DNA of 64,000 bases from Nemertoderma westbladi (Eukaryota; Xenacoelomorpha; Nemertodermatida; Nemertodermatidae), in contig JAUCBJ010009099.1 in assembly GCA_032718475.1 (NCBI GenBank), positions 1 through 64,000 on the forward strand. The letters run 5' to 3'. Positions 1-11,511 of the stretch are shown piece by piece. The translations under genes were made by a program, and so were the position numbers. The notes under the pieces were generated by a model. It had not been told where the DNA came from. It saw only the letters and a list, made by a program, of their open reading frames with translations, and ran no database searches. Each line of letters opens with the position of its first letter. Within the stretch, counting starts at the first letter, position 1.

Positions 1-1194
1 TCTGTAGGCCTATATTCTGATCTGATATTACTGTAGGGCCTATTATAAAATGAGCTGATATCAGAGGATCGGCATCTGGGTGGGGTTGGGGTTGGGGGGT
101 AATTCAGTAATAAACTATTACTGTATTAGGCCTACCAAGTACCAACTGACCAATAGGCCTACCATAAATACAGAAATATAAACGTACCGTACCGTCTGAC
201 TGTTGTAGCAGAGAATTTCTGTGGTAATTTTCAAAAAACCCTCCCATGAGACAAGCCGTTCTTCTGTACAGGAATATCGATCCGTGAATAACCAATCAGC
301 TCACGGATCAAATTTCCTGTTATCATCAAGGCGTACTTGGTTTTCTTTTCAGACAGGAATTTTTGATCCATTCAGAAGGAGTTGCCCCCCACTTAATATT
401 ACTATACAAAGGCTGAAAGGAGCATGTTAGTAAAGTAGCAGGTTATAGAGGCGTGTTAAGGGAACCAATACAATAAAACGAAAGTTAACACATGTTACAA
501 TATTATACCATGTCCCGTAATATAGTGTCATTTTCAGATGACACGGACCCCCCCCCCCCCCCAGATTTTTCTATAAATCTTTATCATATTGCTTGAAATT
601 TGAAACACAACTAGTTCCACTCACCGTCGATGACCACATAAAGCCGGAATTTTCGATTTTGCCTTTGAATTTTTTATAAGCGTTTTAAAAAAGTGTCTTT
701 TACGAAATCGCACCCTCCGTATCGTGGAAATTCTTCACATTAGTCGTAATTTTTTCATATTATTAAAAAGCTTGCCTAGCAAGGATTCGGAATATGTAAC
801 AATATCTAAATTTCGCTGATAAACAGCTGAGATATAGGCGTTCAGAGATTGCAAGAAGTTATTGTTCGCTGAAGGCCATTTATTCTATTTACTAAATACA
901 CGATGTTCTGGAACATTTTGTTTAAGCATGAATAGTTACACAATATTATATTGGATAGGAATACCGCTGAAGATGCCAATCATGCATAAAATATGCATAT
1001 GCATAAAACAGGATAGGAATACCGCTGTTGCCAACCATCTTATAAAATAAATAACACATTCTAGACAACATACAGTATTTCATTTTGGCCCGTTTGCTGG
1101 GGGCTCTAAAATATAATGTTGGATGATCACCCTATTCACATTAGCCAATCATAGTCGAGTATTTTCTTATTCCAGCTACAATAATTGGAAAGCC
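1..1194. other. Gene-free flank
   Basis: No coding exon is recognisable. The stretch holds scattered TAGGCCTA-type palindromes, which recur throughout the window, and a C-run at 548-562. Coding sequence of the LINE at 1195 starts at its right edge. Confidence 0.5.
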
Positions 1195-3981
1195 TTATTC
1201 CCCCAGTGCTCAAATTGCCCCAGAAGATATCAAGGGTTACACATATAACACCAGTTCTAATAGAAATGGGTACTTACTTTTAGACCTAATGGAAGAATGT
1301 GAATTGATACCAACAAACACCACATTCGAAAAGAGTAAGGGGAAGCTATGGACCTTTCAATACCCTAATGGAACCAAAGCACAACTGGATTACATCCTTA
1401 TAAACAAAAAGTGGAGAAACAGCATGAACAGCAAAAACATGATCAACTGCGAGGCATACAGCTCGTTCAACCTAATTGGTTCGGACCACAGAATTGTGAC
1501 TGCAGAGATCAGACTCAGTTTGAGAGCCAGCAAACCCAGGACAAACAACCAAATCAACTATGACTGGGAGAAACGCAGAACTGACAATGCAGTAAAGGAT
1601 GCTTATACAGTAGAAGTTCAAAACCGCTTCGAAGCACTTCAGTCAATGGATGAAGACAAGTCCACCGATTCAATATACCAGAATATAATAACAGCCCACA
1701 AGGAATCAGCTAAGAGGCATATCCCCCAGAAACCCAAACGAAAACAGTATGTGCCATGGCAAAACTCTGAGGTTACTTGTAAGAGAGAAGATCTTAAGAT
1801 AGCCTACAAAGTAAAAACCGAACAACCATCAACCGAAAACATTAACAAGGTTGAGAAAGCTAAGGATGATCTTAAATTGGCCTACAACATCAGCCAGGAA
1901 AAGTACATACAGGATAAAATTGAAGCAATTACAACTGCTCACATACAGCAACAATCAAGACTTACCTGGCAAACTGTGAATGAGTTATCTGGTCGGAAAA
2001 GTTGTGCAAAGGGGCGCCTCAAAGCCGATAGTCCCGAAAAACGTGTGGGGAAGTGGAAAAATCACTTCAGCAACTTGCTTGGGCTGCCACCAAACATCGA
2101 GGTCAGCCCTACAAGGAAAATGACAAGACACTACCTATAGAGACAGGGGACTTCACACCTGCCGAACTCCAAAGAAGCATTAAAAGCATGTCCAATAATA
2201 AAGCGAGTGGATTAGATGAAATTCCAGCGGAGGTATGGAAAACAGGAGTGCTAAACAGACCATTATTGAATGTTTGCAACCGGATGTTAAAAGGGGAAAA
2301 GCCTCCACCAATTTGGACTAAAGGTCAACTAAAGCCTCTCCCCAAGAAAGGAGACCTCGGTATACCAACAAACTATCGTGGGATCTGTCTGCTTGTGGAA
2401 GCTACCCAAATATACAATAAAATGATTCTATATAGGATTAGGCCTCACATAGAGAAGCTACTGCGTAAGAGCCAAAACGGATTTCGACCAAGTAGATCAG
2501 CAATAGCTCAGATACTTGCACTTCGGAGACTGATTGAAGGAATTAAGTCAAAGAATCTCCCCGCAGTCATGACGTTTGTGGACTTCAAGAAGGCATTCGA
2601 CTCCATCCATAGAGGTAAAATGCTTGAAATCCTAAGAGCTTATGGAATACCAGAAGTAATAGTTGCTGGCATTGGATTGTACTTGACATTGTGTCAAGTA
2701 CAATGCACACATCTCCAACCAGACACTATATAACATTGGAGGTGTCTCATTGGTTCCCCCAAGCTTGACACTAGAACAAAATCGCCTCCGCTTTGCAGGA
2801 CATTGCTTTCGCCGTGAGGACCAGCCAGTGCATAATCTTGTACTTTGGCAGCCTCATGGAGTGAATAAGCATGGTGGACAGCCCATGACTTTCTTGAGAC
2901 GCATCTTAAAGGACACTGGCCTTAAAGATGCGGATGATCTAGCAAATGTCATGGGTGATAGGGAGTTGTGGCGGTGCAATTTTGTTGACAAGCCGGCACA
3001 GCATTCTTAAAAATGCAGCTGCAATGCAGCATGCCGATCCTAGTAGTAGTAGTATATTGTGACACAGAAGCACAGGTACTCTCACCAGATGGTGAAACTG
3101 AGTTTTTCTCAATCCTGGCTGGCGTACTGCAAGGTGACACATTAGCACCATTACTATTTGTAATTGTACTGGATTACGCAATGAGGACGGCCACAAAGGG
3201 TGAAGATCTGGGATTCACACTTCAAGAACGCAGAAGTAGTAGATATCCGGCAACTACAGTCACAGACACCGACTTTGCGAATGACATCGCCCTGCTCTCT
3301 AATACGCTAGCAGATGCACAGCTTCTACTAAATAAAGTGGAGAGGGCTGCTAAGAAGGTTGGATTGCAAATAAATGCTACCAAGACCGAATTCATGACTT
3401 TTAATGTTGATGGAAGCTTGACAACCATTGATAATAATCAACTAAGGAAGGTTGACGACTTCCAGTACCTCGGATCATGTATATAGAGTAGCAAAAAGGA
3501 CATAGAAGTTAGGAAAGCAAAGGCTTGGAACTCAGATCTCCCCAGGCACCTGAAGACTAAGTTCTTTCGAGCTACAGTGGAAAGTGTATTTTTATACGGG
3601 GGTGAGACCTGGACACTGACTAAATCACTTGAACAAAGAATTGATGGTTTCTACACAAGACTACTAAGGGCAGCCCTAAACATCAGCTGGAGACAACACA
3701 TGATAAATGCCGAGCTTTATGGTACAATACCACCTGTATCAACCACCCTCCGTGAACGCAGATTAAAATTCAGTGGGCACTGCCGGCGAAGTAAAGACGA
3801 GGTCATACCAGATCTACTTTTCTGGCAACCAACTCATGGAAAGCGTAGTCGCGCACGACCGGCCATATATAGATCAACTTGAAAGGGATACTGAACTTGG
3901 GAGAAATGAAATTGCGATAACTATGGAGAATCGGGAAGCCTGGAAGGATCTCATTTCCACTGTTCGGGGGGTTATTTTATA
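1195..3981 (+). mobile_element. Broken non-LTR retrotransposon (RTE/CR1-like), 5'-truncated
   Basis: The 3' part of an endonuclease-reverse transcriptase polyprotein. Its frame is already open at about 1205, before the first ATG at 1289, so the endonuclease N-terminus is missing. The endonuclease end is seen at 1370-1510 (QLDYILINKKW, then IGSDHRIV). A frameshift near 2125 leads into the reverse transcriptase (NKASGLDEIP, YRGICLL, NGFRPSRS, FVDFKKAFDSI). The next palm block follows an insertion (GVLQGDTLAPLLF near 3120). The usual FADD active-site motif reads FAND (about 3275-3290), so a catalytic Asp is lost. There is a stop at 3484-3486, then the C-terminal LINE domain (FLYGGETWTLT, LKFSGHC), with another frameshift near 3860. 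The copy is dead. The clade is inferred from motif style only. Confidence 0.8.
2689..3051 (+). mobile_element. Nested 3' fragment of a second, related LINE
   Basis: This piece interrupts the reverse transcriptase of the surrounding element between its GIPEVIVAGI and DTEAQVLSPDGE segments. Its own frame (2750-3010) encodes a LINE C-terminus of the same type (RLRFAGHCFRREDQ, LVLWQPHG, GDRELW). It ends in a GTAGTAGTA tail at about 3040. Near-copies lie in the opposite orientation at about 13385-13700 and 44775-45127. The left junction falls in a 12-bp-arm inverted repeat (2677-2703). Confidence 0.7.
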
Positions 3982-4800
3982 ATTTTTTAGATCTTGACTC
4001 AAAATTACAATTTTGTTGGTATAAGGGTTTTCGAGATCGCTTATTAAAAATATTTTCTGACAATGTAACCATCATTATTTTTGGCACTATTTTAGTCCCC
4101 TGGAAGAAAAGTAGGCCTACAGGTCCCCTGGACGAAAAGTAAAAGTACAGTAAAAAATGTCAAACTTAATTTTTTTGTGTTTGCTTTGATAATTCTGAGT
4201 TTTTGAGGTCGCTGATCACGATGAAACTAGTTATAAATATTTCTGGTAACACAAACCCAATTTTGGTGCCATTCTGATGTCCAAGAACGAAAGGTACAGT
4301 ACAAATAGTAAAAAATTACAAACTGTTTATTATTGCCTTTGATTAGGTAATTGAGAAGCTACCCTAAAGCTATGCGAGATTTCAAGGTCGCTGATCATGA
4401 TATAACTCGTTAAAAATCATTCGTGGTCACGCAACTAGCAATTTTGTTGCTTGTCTAGTGGGACGAAAAATACAAGTAACGCCAGGCCGTGAAGTGGAAC
4501 TGTGGATTAGAATCCATACAGTAGAGTACTACTGTAGTAGAGAACTTGAGAAAGTTCGAAACAAGTTCGATTTGATCTGGAATAAAAAGTTCGCGAGGTA
4601 TTTGCCCGTAACTTTCAAAAATATTTGAACTTCTTTTTCTCTAGTATGCCCATACAAAATTTGATTGAAAATTGTTAAAATCTTCAAAAGTTATTTACGA
4701 ATGAATTTTTCATAAGAGACGGACAGACAGACGGACATGCAATTTTGCCCTATTTACTAATTATAATTGTGCGCTAAAGGCTCGCCCTGACTGCGTAGCT
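3982..4800. repeat. Degenerate dispersed repeat units
   Basis: At least three diverged units share a 'GAGGTCGCTGATCA' core followed by an A/T-rich 'AAACTAGTTAAAAAT' style tail and a 'CAATTTTGGTGCC' style segment, at about 4030, 4205 and 4390. A short GACAGACAGACGGACATGC stretch follows near 4720. No coding potential was seen. Confidence 0.4.
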
Positions 4801-5828
4801 CGCCCCACACTCCTGTTGTTTATTGCCTCTTTTTGTGCCGCTACTGATTGTTTGATTGCTGATTGGACTAACTTATTAACTTACTTCTACTTGCATACCC
4901 CCTGATTGATGTGGATAAAAACTCAGTCCCTACAGTAGGCTACCACAGACCAAGACTACAGTACACATACATACTTGGCGTCTGTGTGTGTAGGGTGTAG
5001 GCTTGTACTCAATATCCGGTTAGACTAAGGCCACCTATGGCCTTGAGTTATAGACCAATACAGTAAGCCACAATAAGGCCACAATATGACCTGAAAGGGT
5101 ACACCATCTCCCTTAATATGAAAACCATTTATAGGGGTTTTTAGGTTTTTTTTTACTTAATTCTAGAATATTAATTAGGCATAATGAAGAAACAAGATGG
5201 AGAGTTTTAAACTGTTAAAAGCTCAACTAAATAATAATTACTATTCTAAAATAAAGACAAAAATAATCTTTAAAATTATAGCGATTTATGTCTAAAAATT
5301 TATACCTTAGTATTTTTAGTATATCTCTGACAAGTTTTGGTGAAATTTAAAACGGTTTTCAGATTCGGAATCTGCAGATGAAGGCGGTTTCAATGATATC
5401 TAGATTACAATCCAAGACAAAAAATAGAGCCGACTGGGGTGGCTAAATATTGCTAAAAATGTTTTTTTTTACCGGCTTGTTGTAGGTTGTAGCCTATCGA
5501 TATACTGTAGCTCAGAAATTGAAAATCCGGCTCTGCCAGCTGTAAGAAAAATTGTTTAACTTTCATAATACCCAATTTCGTATCATATGATTGAAATTTT
5601 TAAAATTTAGGTGGGTGGGGGGCGGTCCGACCCCCTAAAAATGGTTGTTGTATTAATTAAAGGATATTATGGTGTATTAAAGATTGTATTTCCCGCCGTT
5701 GGCCGAACACGGTTACCTTGGTAATGTAAATAAACAGGATAGGCAACTATCTAAGTTTGGCTACCAGTACCGGTACTACTCCTGGCACTCTTTCCCGTTT
5801 CTACATCACCGTCAGTGGCCAGCATACC
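4801..5828. other. Gene-free stretch
   Basis: AT-rich sequence without a recognisable exon. The segment at about 5350-5420 resembles the 'GTTTTCAGATTTGAAATCC' part of the dispersed repeat found near 29360 and 46040. The last 9 bases (5820-5828) are the left target duplication of the transposon that follows. Confidence 0.45.
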
Positions 5829-6787
5829 GGTACGTACTAAAAGGTAGAACGATCTATAACGGGCTATAATTTTCTATAAACAAGCTATAACCACCTATAA
5901 CGAGCTATAATATGAAAATTTACAATAAAAAAACATATTTTAGCATGGATTTATTTTCCTAGTCAGTAATTTAATTAAGCAATTTGGTTTTTTTAGTCCA
6001 TACTGCTTTTCATCTTTTTGGTATCATGAAATCAGTCATTACTTCATTAGTCAGCATATATATTCATTAGTCAGGTACCACCCCCCCCCCCCCCCCCCCC
6101 CCCCCCAGTGCTGTAGTATTCTTTGGGATAGTAATAATTCATAGTCTAGTCCCCGTCCCATGGTTTATTCGCGCATCAACGTAAGGCTGATAACTGGTTT
6201 GCTTGTCGTTCTCCTCCGATCCGGGTTTCTCCCGACTCTTCACTGCTTCACCGCACTATAAGAACATCTCGAATATAACCAACAAATGTTGAAATTTTAC
6301 CGGTGGAGATGTGACGCCGTGGTTCCGGCTCCGGGATGCCGGGAAAATCTGCAATAAGATATTATATATTCTGTTATTGTTACTGTGAGAGTATTGGCCT
6401 GACACGGAACGACGGGAGCGGTAAGCAGTAGGCCTAAGTAGTAGTGTAGTACGTCGATATGCTGATATAGGCGTTGTGTTGTAGTCGATATAGAATAAGT
6501 GAGCAATATAGGCCAATAAAAAAACGAACCAGTACTAACTGCAGTAGGCCTATCAATTAGGCATAGGCCTACCCTAATTTTTAACCTGCGGTATTTTTCA
6601 CATCCGCCGTGCGAATCCAAAAGTTAAACACACCCTATGGGCGTTTTTTAATGTAAATTTTCATATTATAGCTCGTTATAGGTGGTTATAGCTTGTTTAT
6701 AGGAATTTATAGCCCGTTATAGATCATTATAGCCCGTTATAGATCGTTATAGCCCGTTATAAATCGTTCTACCTTTTAGTACGTACC
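5829..6787. mobile_element. Non-autonomous TIR transposon, copy 1 (Mutator-like, 9-bp TSD)
   Basis: 959 bp. It begins GGTACGTACTAAAAGG and ends with the reverse complement. The inverted repeats exceed 100 bp and are themselves built from short tandem CTATAACG-type units (for example CGATCTATAACGGGCTATAA). The flanks are the identical 9-mer CAGCATACC at 5820-5828 and 6788-6796. The interior holds a 26-base C-run (6081-6106) and no transposase. A 9-bp target duplication with long inverted repeats is typical of Mutator-like elements; that family assignment is inference. Two further copies lie at 61141 and 62141. Confidence 0.85.
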
Positions 6788-6796
6788 CAGCATACC

Positions 6797-7997
6797 AGCA
6801 CCAACCAATTAATACTAATAACTGCTGACTGCTGGCTGCTGTGACGGCTGCACAACTCATTCAACAATTCATTAAAACGTTCGCTTCATCGTTGATCCGT
6901 CTGTGCGAATAGTTTACCGATTGCGTGTAAAATTCGTATATCGCATGTGAGATAAAGATTCACCGCGACACATTTGTCAAATTATTTATTCACTACATTC
7001 GTTCGTGGGGCTTGCGAGACGATTAACGAAATCAGAATTACTGACTAATACGAATGGACGATGATTCACGTGTAATTTTGTGTATGGTGCGACGGTGCGT
7101 ACACTAATAATAAATAACATATCATTTTTATATATACAGTTATTTAGTTTAGTAGCCTAAGGCCTACAGTACTCATGCACGTCACTTGTTTACTGATATA
7201 AATATTTAAAACAGTAGGAATGGTTATTTTTAGGTCCGCTTAGCGAGCACTCAGTAAGCACTAGTAAGCACTCAGTTTGTTGTTCTTCTCGTTTATTGGT
7301 GGGAATTCGAGATATCGGGTTAAATCCCACATTTAGATGTATAAGGCCAATGGTTTTTCACAGAAAATATTTCGGGTTTGTAAAATTGGTTTTAATTGAA
7401 ACTTGAAAGCCTGTTTAGGGTGGTAGTAAGATATTCAAGGAGGAGTAAGTTCCTGCGTTATTAGACGTGGACCTTTTAGGTGAGTCATCTAGCCAGAAAA
7501 GTGGGTCAACGCAACCCATAACAAATTCAATAAATACAAATAGATAAGGGTCTAGGTAATAGATACGGTAAAAATAATTTAATTAATTTAAGTGAGTACT
7601 TTCTGGCCTAGGCCTTTCTTCAGACTCTATATAAACTGATAAACACTAAACCGAACTGTAAAATTACACTGCACAACAGTAAATAACAAAGTTACCGGTA
7701 CCTCTAAAGTACTGTATGTATTAGGATAAGGCACATAGTGGGGCGAGCACAAAATAGGTGGTAAAATATAATTGCATATATTATTAGAAGGGTATAGCGA
7801 AAAATCATAAAAATATGGAGATACAAAAATTTCTATCTATTTACACTATTATAAATCGGTTGTTTACAAATTTCTAACTATTTACACTAAGGAATTACAA
7901 ATCGATGGGTTAATAGTACATATTAAAATTGTGTTTTATTTACTTATAATATTTACAACTATATTACACAAAGATCCAATAGACAATACTACTGTAT
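6797..7997. other. Gene-free stretch
   Basis: AT-rich intergenic DNA. No conserved exon, RNA gene or complete repeat was recognised on either strand. Confidence 0.45.
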
Positions 7998-8315
7998 TTA
8001 TAACGATGGCAATATTTTATTTAATGGGGGCCTATAACTATTAATCAGGTAACTTTCGACACATAAGCGTTGGAGGTCGTCTCTACAGTCCTTAAATGCT
8101 ACAACTTTAAGGTTGTCTAATGTAAACCGATTAAAGTGTTCCAGTAAAAGTTGTTCTGGTTCCGGACAAGTGGAATTGGGATCGTCAGAGAACACAAAAT
8201 CACGAATCCTAGACCTATGTCCATTAAGTCTCAGATGTAGGCGCTGCAGGGTCTGTCCTAAATAGTACTGGTCCTTATGTATATTGCACCAAGCGAAATA
8301 TATTAATCTATCTAA
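7998..8315 (-). pseudogene. GIY-YIG endonuclease fragment of a Penelope-like element
   Basis: The open minus-strand frame continues upstream of 8195 to about 8315. It encodes a GIY-YIG style domain: AWCNIHKDQYYLGQT, then LRLNGHRSRIRDF, LLLEHFNRF and finally YLINSYRPPLNKIL. The order (YLGQT, Arg-rich H-R-S helix, L-I-N-x-x-P-L-N-K end) is that of the endonuclease domain attached to Penelope-like reverse transcriptases. No reverse transcriptase remains beside it. A diverged relative is at 47852-48091 on the other strand. Family assignment rests on motif spacing. Confidence 0.6.
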
Positions 8316-8346
8316 TCTTCTGTAGATGTAATAGATTACAAAACTG

Positions 8347-8850
8347 CCAGCTCAGTGCCACTAACTGTCCGCTCAGTGCCACCAACTGTCCGCTCAGAGC
8401 CACCAACTGTCCGCTCAGGGCCACCAACTGTCCGCTCAGGGCCACCAACTGTCCGCTCAGGGCCACCAACTGTCCGCTCAGAGCCACCAACTGTCCGCTC
8501 AGTGCCACCAACTGTCCGCTCAGGGCCACCAACTGTCCGCTCAGTGCCACCAACTGTCCGCTCAGTGCCACCAACTGTCCGCTCAGGGCCACCAACTGTC
8601 CGCTCAGTGCCACCAACTGTCCGCTCAGAGCCACCAACTGTCCGCTCAGAGCCACCAACTGTCCGCTCAGTGCCACCAACTGTCCGCTCAGGGCCACCAA
8701 CTGTCCGCTCATTGCCACCAACTGTCCGCTCAGGGCCACCAACTGTCCGCTCAGTGCCACCAACTGTCCGCTCAGAGCCACCAACTGCCAGCTCAGTGCC
8801 ACTAACAGAACTGTCCGCTCAGGGCCACCAACTGTCCGCTCAGAGCCACT
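8347..8850. repeat. 21-bp minisatellite upstream of CFAP161
   Basis: About 23 copies of a 21-bp unit, CCAACTGTCCGCTCAG plus a variable GGGCCA/TGCCA/AGCCA end. 21 is a multiple of 3, so long open frames on both strands (PPTVRSG and LVALSGQ repeats) are artefacts of the repeat. It ends about 220 bp before the CFAP161 start codon. Confidence 0.9.
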
Positions 8851-9073
8851 ATAGATTGGTTATGGCATCAAAGTATCTGAGAGTTTTGTTCCTAGTTCTG
8901 GACCTTTTTTTGAGAAAATCGTTCTTGTAAATATTTACGATATTTTGTTGCACCTTTTAATTTACGACAAGCCGCTAAATCTGAACGAATATCGTTTTTA
9001 TTCATTAATCATTACAGTTTATGAATCTTATATAACAAAACTTTTTTGATTATTTAAATTATTTATTGCAATC

Positions 9074-9402
9074 ATGTCTTATGTTCGTCCATATAACCCG
9101 AATGTGAGGGTTGGGAATTGGTTTGAGGATTTAGCGTTAGAAGAAGATTTAATGAAAGATTTTTTGGCTAAAAGAGAAAATGGTGAGCTGCTTTATCAGA
9201 AGAAGCAGGCAGCCATGGCAGCGAAGGCTAAAGTAGTTGAGGGGATATCATTGGCAAAAACAAGTTTGTCGACTACTTCAGATGGTAATGTTCATTTCGG
9301 CGACTGTGTCATGGTTCTCAATGAGGGAGATACTGACAGGTTGGTTCCTAAAGATGGAGACAAAAATTACTTTATGTACCTGAGCAAGAAAAGGGTTGGG
9401 TT
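9074..9402 (+). CDS. CFAP161: Cilia- and flagella-associated protein 161, exon 1
   Basis: First coding exon of CFAP161, a protein of motile cilia, placed inside axonemal microtubule doublets in published structures. The family's N-terminal block is clear: VRVGNWFEDLALEEDLMKDFL, followed by VHFGDCVMVLN. I end the exon at 9402 (GTGAGA donor at 9403). That leaves two bases (TT), which the first base of exon 2 completes to a Leu codon. The four exons (9074-9402, 9893-10142, 11435-11511, 14378-14612) join in frame to 296 residues, against about 301 in human. The start is the first ATG, matching the family start. The exon 1/2 boundary is the least certain, because this loop is poorly conserved. Confidence 0.85.
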
Positions 9403-9464
9403 GTGAGAGTTTGGACCTTACAGTATGCTATTAGTTAGAATCCTTTCCCTTGGTTATTACGTTT

Positions 9465-9597
9465 TATTTATATATTATATTATGTTATATTATATATTAT
9501 TTATATATTATATTATGTTATATTATATATTATTTATATATTATATTATGTTTATTATATTATATTATATATTATTTTATATTATATTATATTACTG
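9465..9597. repeat. AT microsatellite in CFAP161 intron 1
   Basis: Irregular TTATATTATATTATG repeats inside intron 1 (9403-9892). The short open frames here are low-complexity artefacts. Confidence 0.85.
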
Positions 9598-9892
9598 TTT
9601 ATTATAATTTTTGTTGCGCCACAGCTGGCATTGGCGCCCGGCTCTATAATCCATACCGATAGCACCTCATAAAGGGGGGTAGACCTGGAAATACAACCCG
9701 AAATCTCGTACTGTACAGTATGCTGCAATACCATTGATCTGTAGCCATTGTGCTCAACCGTAATGTATGTGTATGTAATTTGCCGTCTTATCCACTCACC
9801 TACAATTTGCTAAATGAAATTAAAAAAATATAATAATAGGAAGCCACACATTCACCCCAAATAGTAATAATAATCTGTTTATTATCCGGCAG

Positions 9893-10142
9893 ACGCAAGT
9901 ATTTCGCTTCTGTGGATCCCCGAGATACGAATACGTTGTGTGTAAATCCATCACCCGTGGAAGGAAGCGATAGGGTAGAACTCCCGGTAGGAGCCATGGT
10001 CAACACAGACCCCAATTCTAGGAACGTATTCCAGATCCAATCGGTAGATGGTACTCCAGATGGCTCTCCTCTGACATTTGGGCAGAATTTCACTTTGGCT
10101 ATTCCGAATACTGACTTGCGTTTATTCTCAGACGTCGCTTCT
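9893..10142 (+). CDS. CFAP161: CFAP161 exon 2
   Basis: Preceded by acceptor CCGGCAG (9886-9892) and followed by donor GTAAGT at 10143. It is 250 nt: one base to complete the split Leu codon, then 83 codons ending in phase 0. The product contains the family's central block: LPVGAMVN, then NVFQIQSVDG and LTFGQNFTLAI, corresponding to the P-x-G-R-N-x-F and Y-G-Q-D-F region of vertebrate CFAP161. An alternative acceptor four codons in cannot be excluded. Confidence 0.75.
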
Positions 10143-10192
10143 GTAAGTCTTGTGTACAACTCGACATTCTATGTAATATATACCGTGCGGAT

Positions 10193-10266
10193 CCCCTAAA
10201 GGGCATTTTGAAAAAATGTATCTAGACCGCTCTAGATACATTTTTTTCACAATGTCCCTTTAGGGG
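10193..10266. repeat. Near-perfect 74-nt hairpin in CFAP161 intron 2
   Basis: An inverted repeat with about 35-nt arms and a 4-nt CCGC loop: CCCCTAAAGGG starts the left arm and CCCTTTAGGGG closes the right one. The arms differ by one mismatch and two single-base bulges. It begins 50 bases after the exon 2 donor. It could be a tiny fold-back element or an RNA hairpin. Confidence 0.75.
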
Positions 10267-10429
10267 CTCCGTAAATATAATAAATATAATAGTCAATATA
10301 TAGAAATAAGTAAATTAAATATACTCGAAAATGTTGTAGATTTAGTTTAATGGGGCTAGAACAAGGTGTACTAAATAACATTAATGACATTAAACATTAA
10401 ATAACATATTGAAAATTTTAGCTACGTGG

Positions 10430-10690
10430 TGAGCTTTCTTATTTTTTGATAGACAGACAGACATACAAACAGACATACATATAGTCCAGTTTCCGTCAAA
10501 CATGAAAACTGACTTCGGAAATGAACTCAGCGACCATGAAAACTCCTCTAATGAAATTTTTATCTAGGTGAGGTATTTCCTTATGTTTTTACCGACAGAC
10601 AGACAGACAAACATACATTCTAAATACCGTCAAAAATAGCAACTGGTATCGGAAATGGAAGCATCGACTACGAAAACCCCCATAGGAGTA
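10430..10690. repeat. Two diverged ~125-bp tandem units
   Basis: Each unit starts with an ACAGACAGACA run, then a CCGTCAAA...AACTG...TCGGAAATG segment and a (C)GAAAAC block. The second copy (from about 10590) is diverged from the first. Similar GACAGACAGAC sequences lie at about 4720 and 60510. Intronic, non-coding. Confidence 0.45.
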
Positions 10691-11059
10691 ATTTTAGTAA
10701 TGTTGCTTTGAAGTGTTTTGTTCACCCTCCAACTTTAATGACAATTTTCAGCCTCCAATAATTGGAGGCCAATTCTCGCTGCATGACCTGTTATTTAGTA
10801 CGCCTGGGCTTGCGGCAAAGTAAGCGTGCTTATCGTACCAGCTGATACTGCTCTTTCAATCGTTGTGTGTTGGTCCCCAAACGTTTGAAGGCTTAATAAC
10901 TCAGTAAATATTTGATGAAATTCAACCAAACGTACGCCGTCCTACACGCGATTACGTCTATTCCTACAATAAATCGGTACTGATTGAGCCCCTATATTTA
11001 CCGGTCTCTGAACAGATTTTCATTTGATTTTATTTAAATTGCTTTTTTTTATTTTTTAC

Positions 11060-11200
11060 TAATATTAACACCACTGAAGACGCCTGTAAGGGTGAAATGC
11101 GCATATGTACGATAAACTAGTATTTGTTAATTGATCCTAGAGCCTCACCTACCCCCTTATAGTCTCCTAATACGGAGCCCCCCATAATCTTAATGAACAC
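11060..11200 (+). mobile_element. 3' tail of a Penelope-like element
   Basis: The segment CACTGAAGACGCC, short loop, GGGTGAAATGCGCATATG, followed by ATAAACTAG and later CCTCACCTACCCCC, is homologous to 48505-48620. There the same tail follows a GIY-YIG frame on the same strand. No coding part is left here. It lies in CFAP161 intron 2. Confidence 0.45.
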
Positions 11201-11434
11201 GCCACGCTCGATGTCATTTAGAAACGTTAAATACCTAAATATAAACCAAACTTGTAACACATGTAGTCTATCGAAAGTTTGGATGCAATTTGCGTCTCCA
11301 ATCTGCCTGATAGAGAATGTCTACGCAACGGTTGAAATGGCGGTACCCAAGCTGACTTTCTTTGTCCTGTGATTCCTTAAGTTGAGCTGATAGAGTTACA
11401 ACTATTAATCTTATTAATCTTATATTAATTTCAG

Positions 11435-11511
11435 TTATTCACCAACCCGAATCCTGTTAGATCCCAAGACCTGAAGATGGCAAGCGATAATCGCTACCTA
11501 ACGCACTGGAT
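11435..11511 (+). CDS. CFAP161: CFAP161 exon 3
   Basis: Acceptor TTTCAG at 11429-11434; donor GTAAGTATG from 11512. 77 nt: 25 codons plus AT, completed by the first base (A) of exon 4 to Ile. It encodes LFTNPNPVRSQ...NRYLTHW. This short linking exon is less conserved, but its two phases match exons 2 and 4 exactly. The last 11 bases of this exon together with the donor are the founding copy of the 44-bp minisatellite that fills the start of intron 3. Reading through the donor gives an immediate TAA. Confidence 0.7.

Noticed and set aside
8308-8930. PPTVRSG (plus) and LVALSGQ (minus) repeat proteins
   Set aside because: A 21-bp repeat keeps both strands open. No conserved flank or start; treated as a minisatellite.
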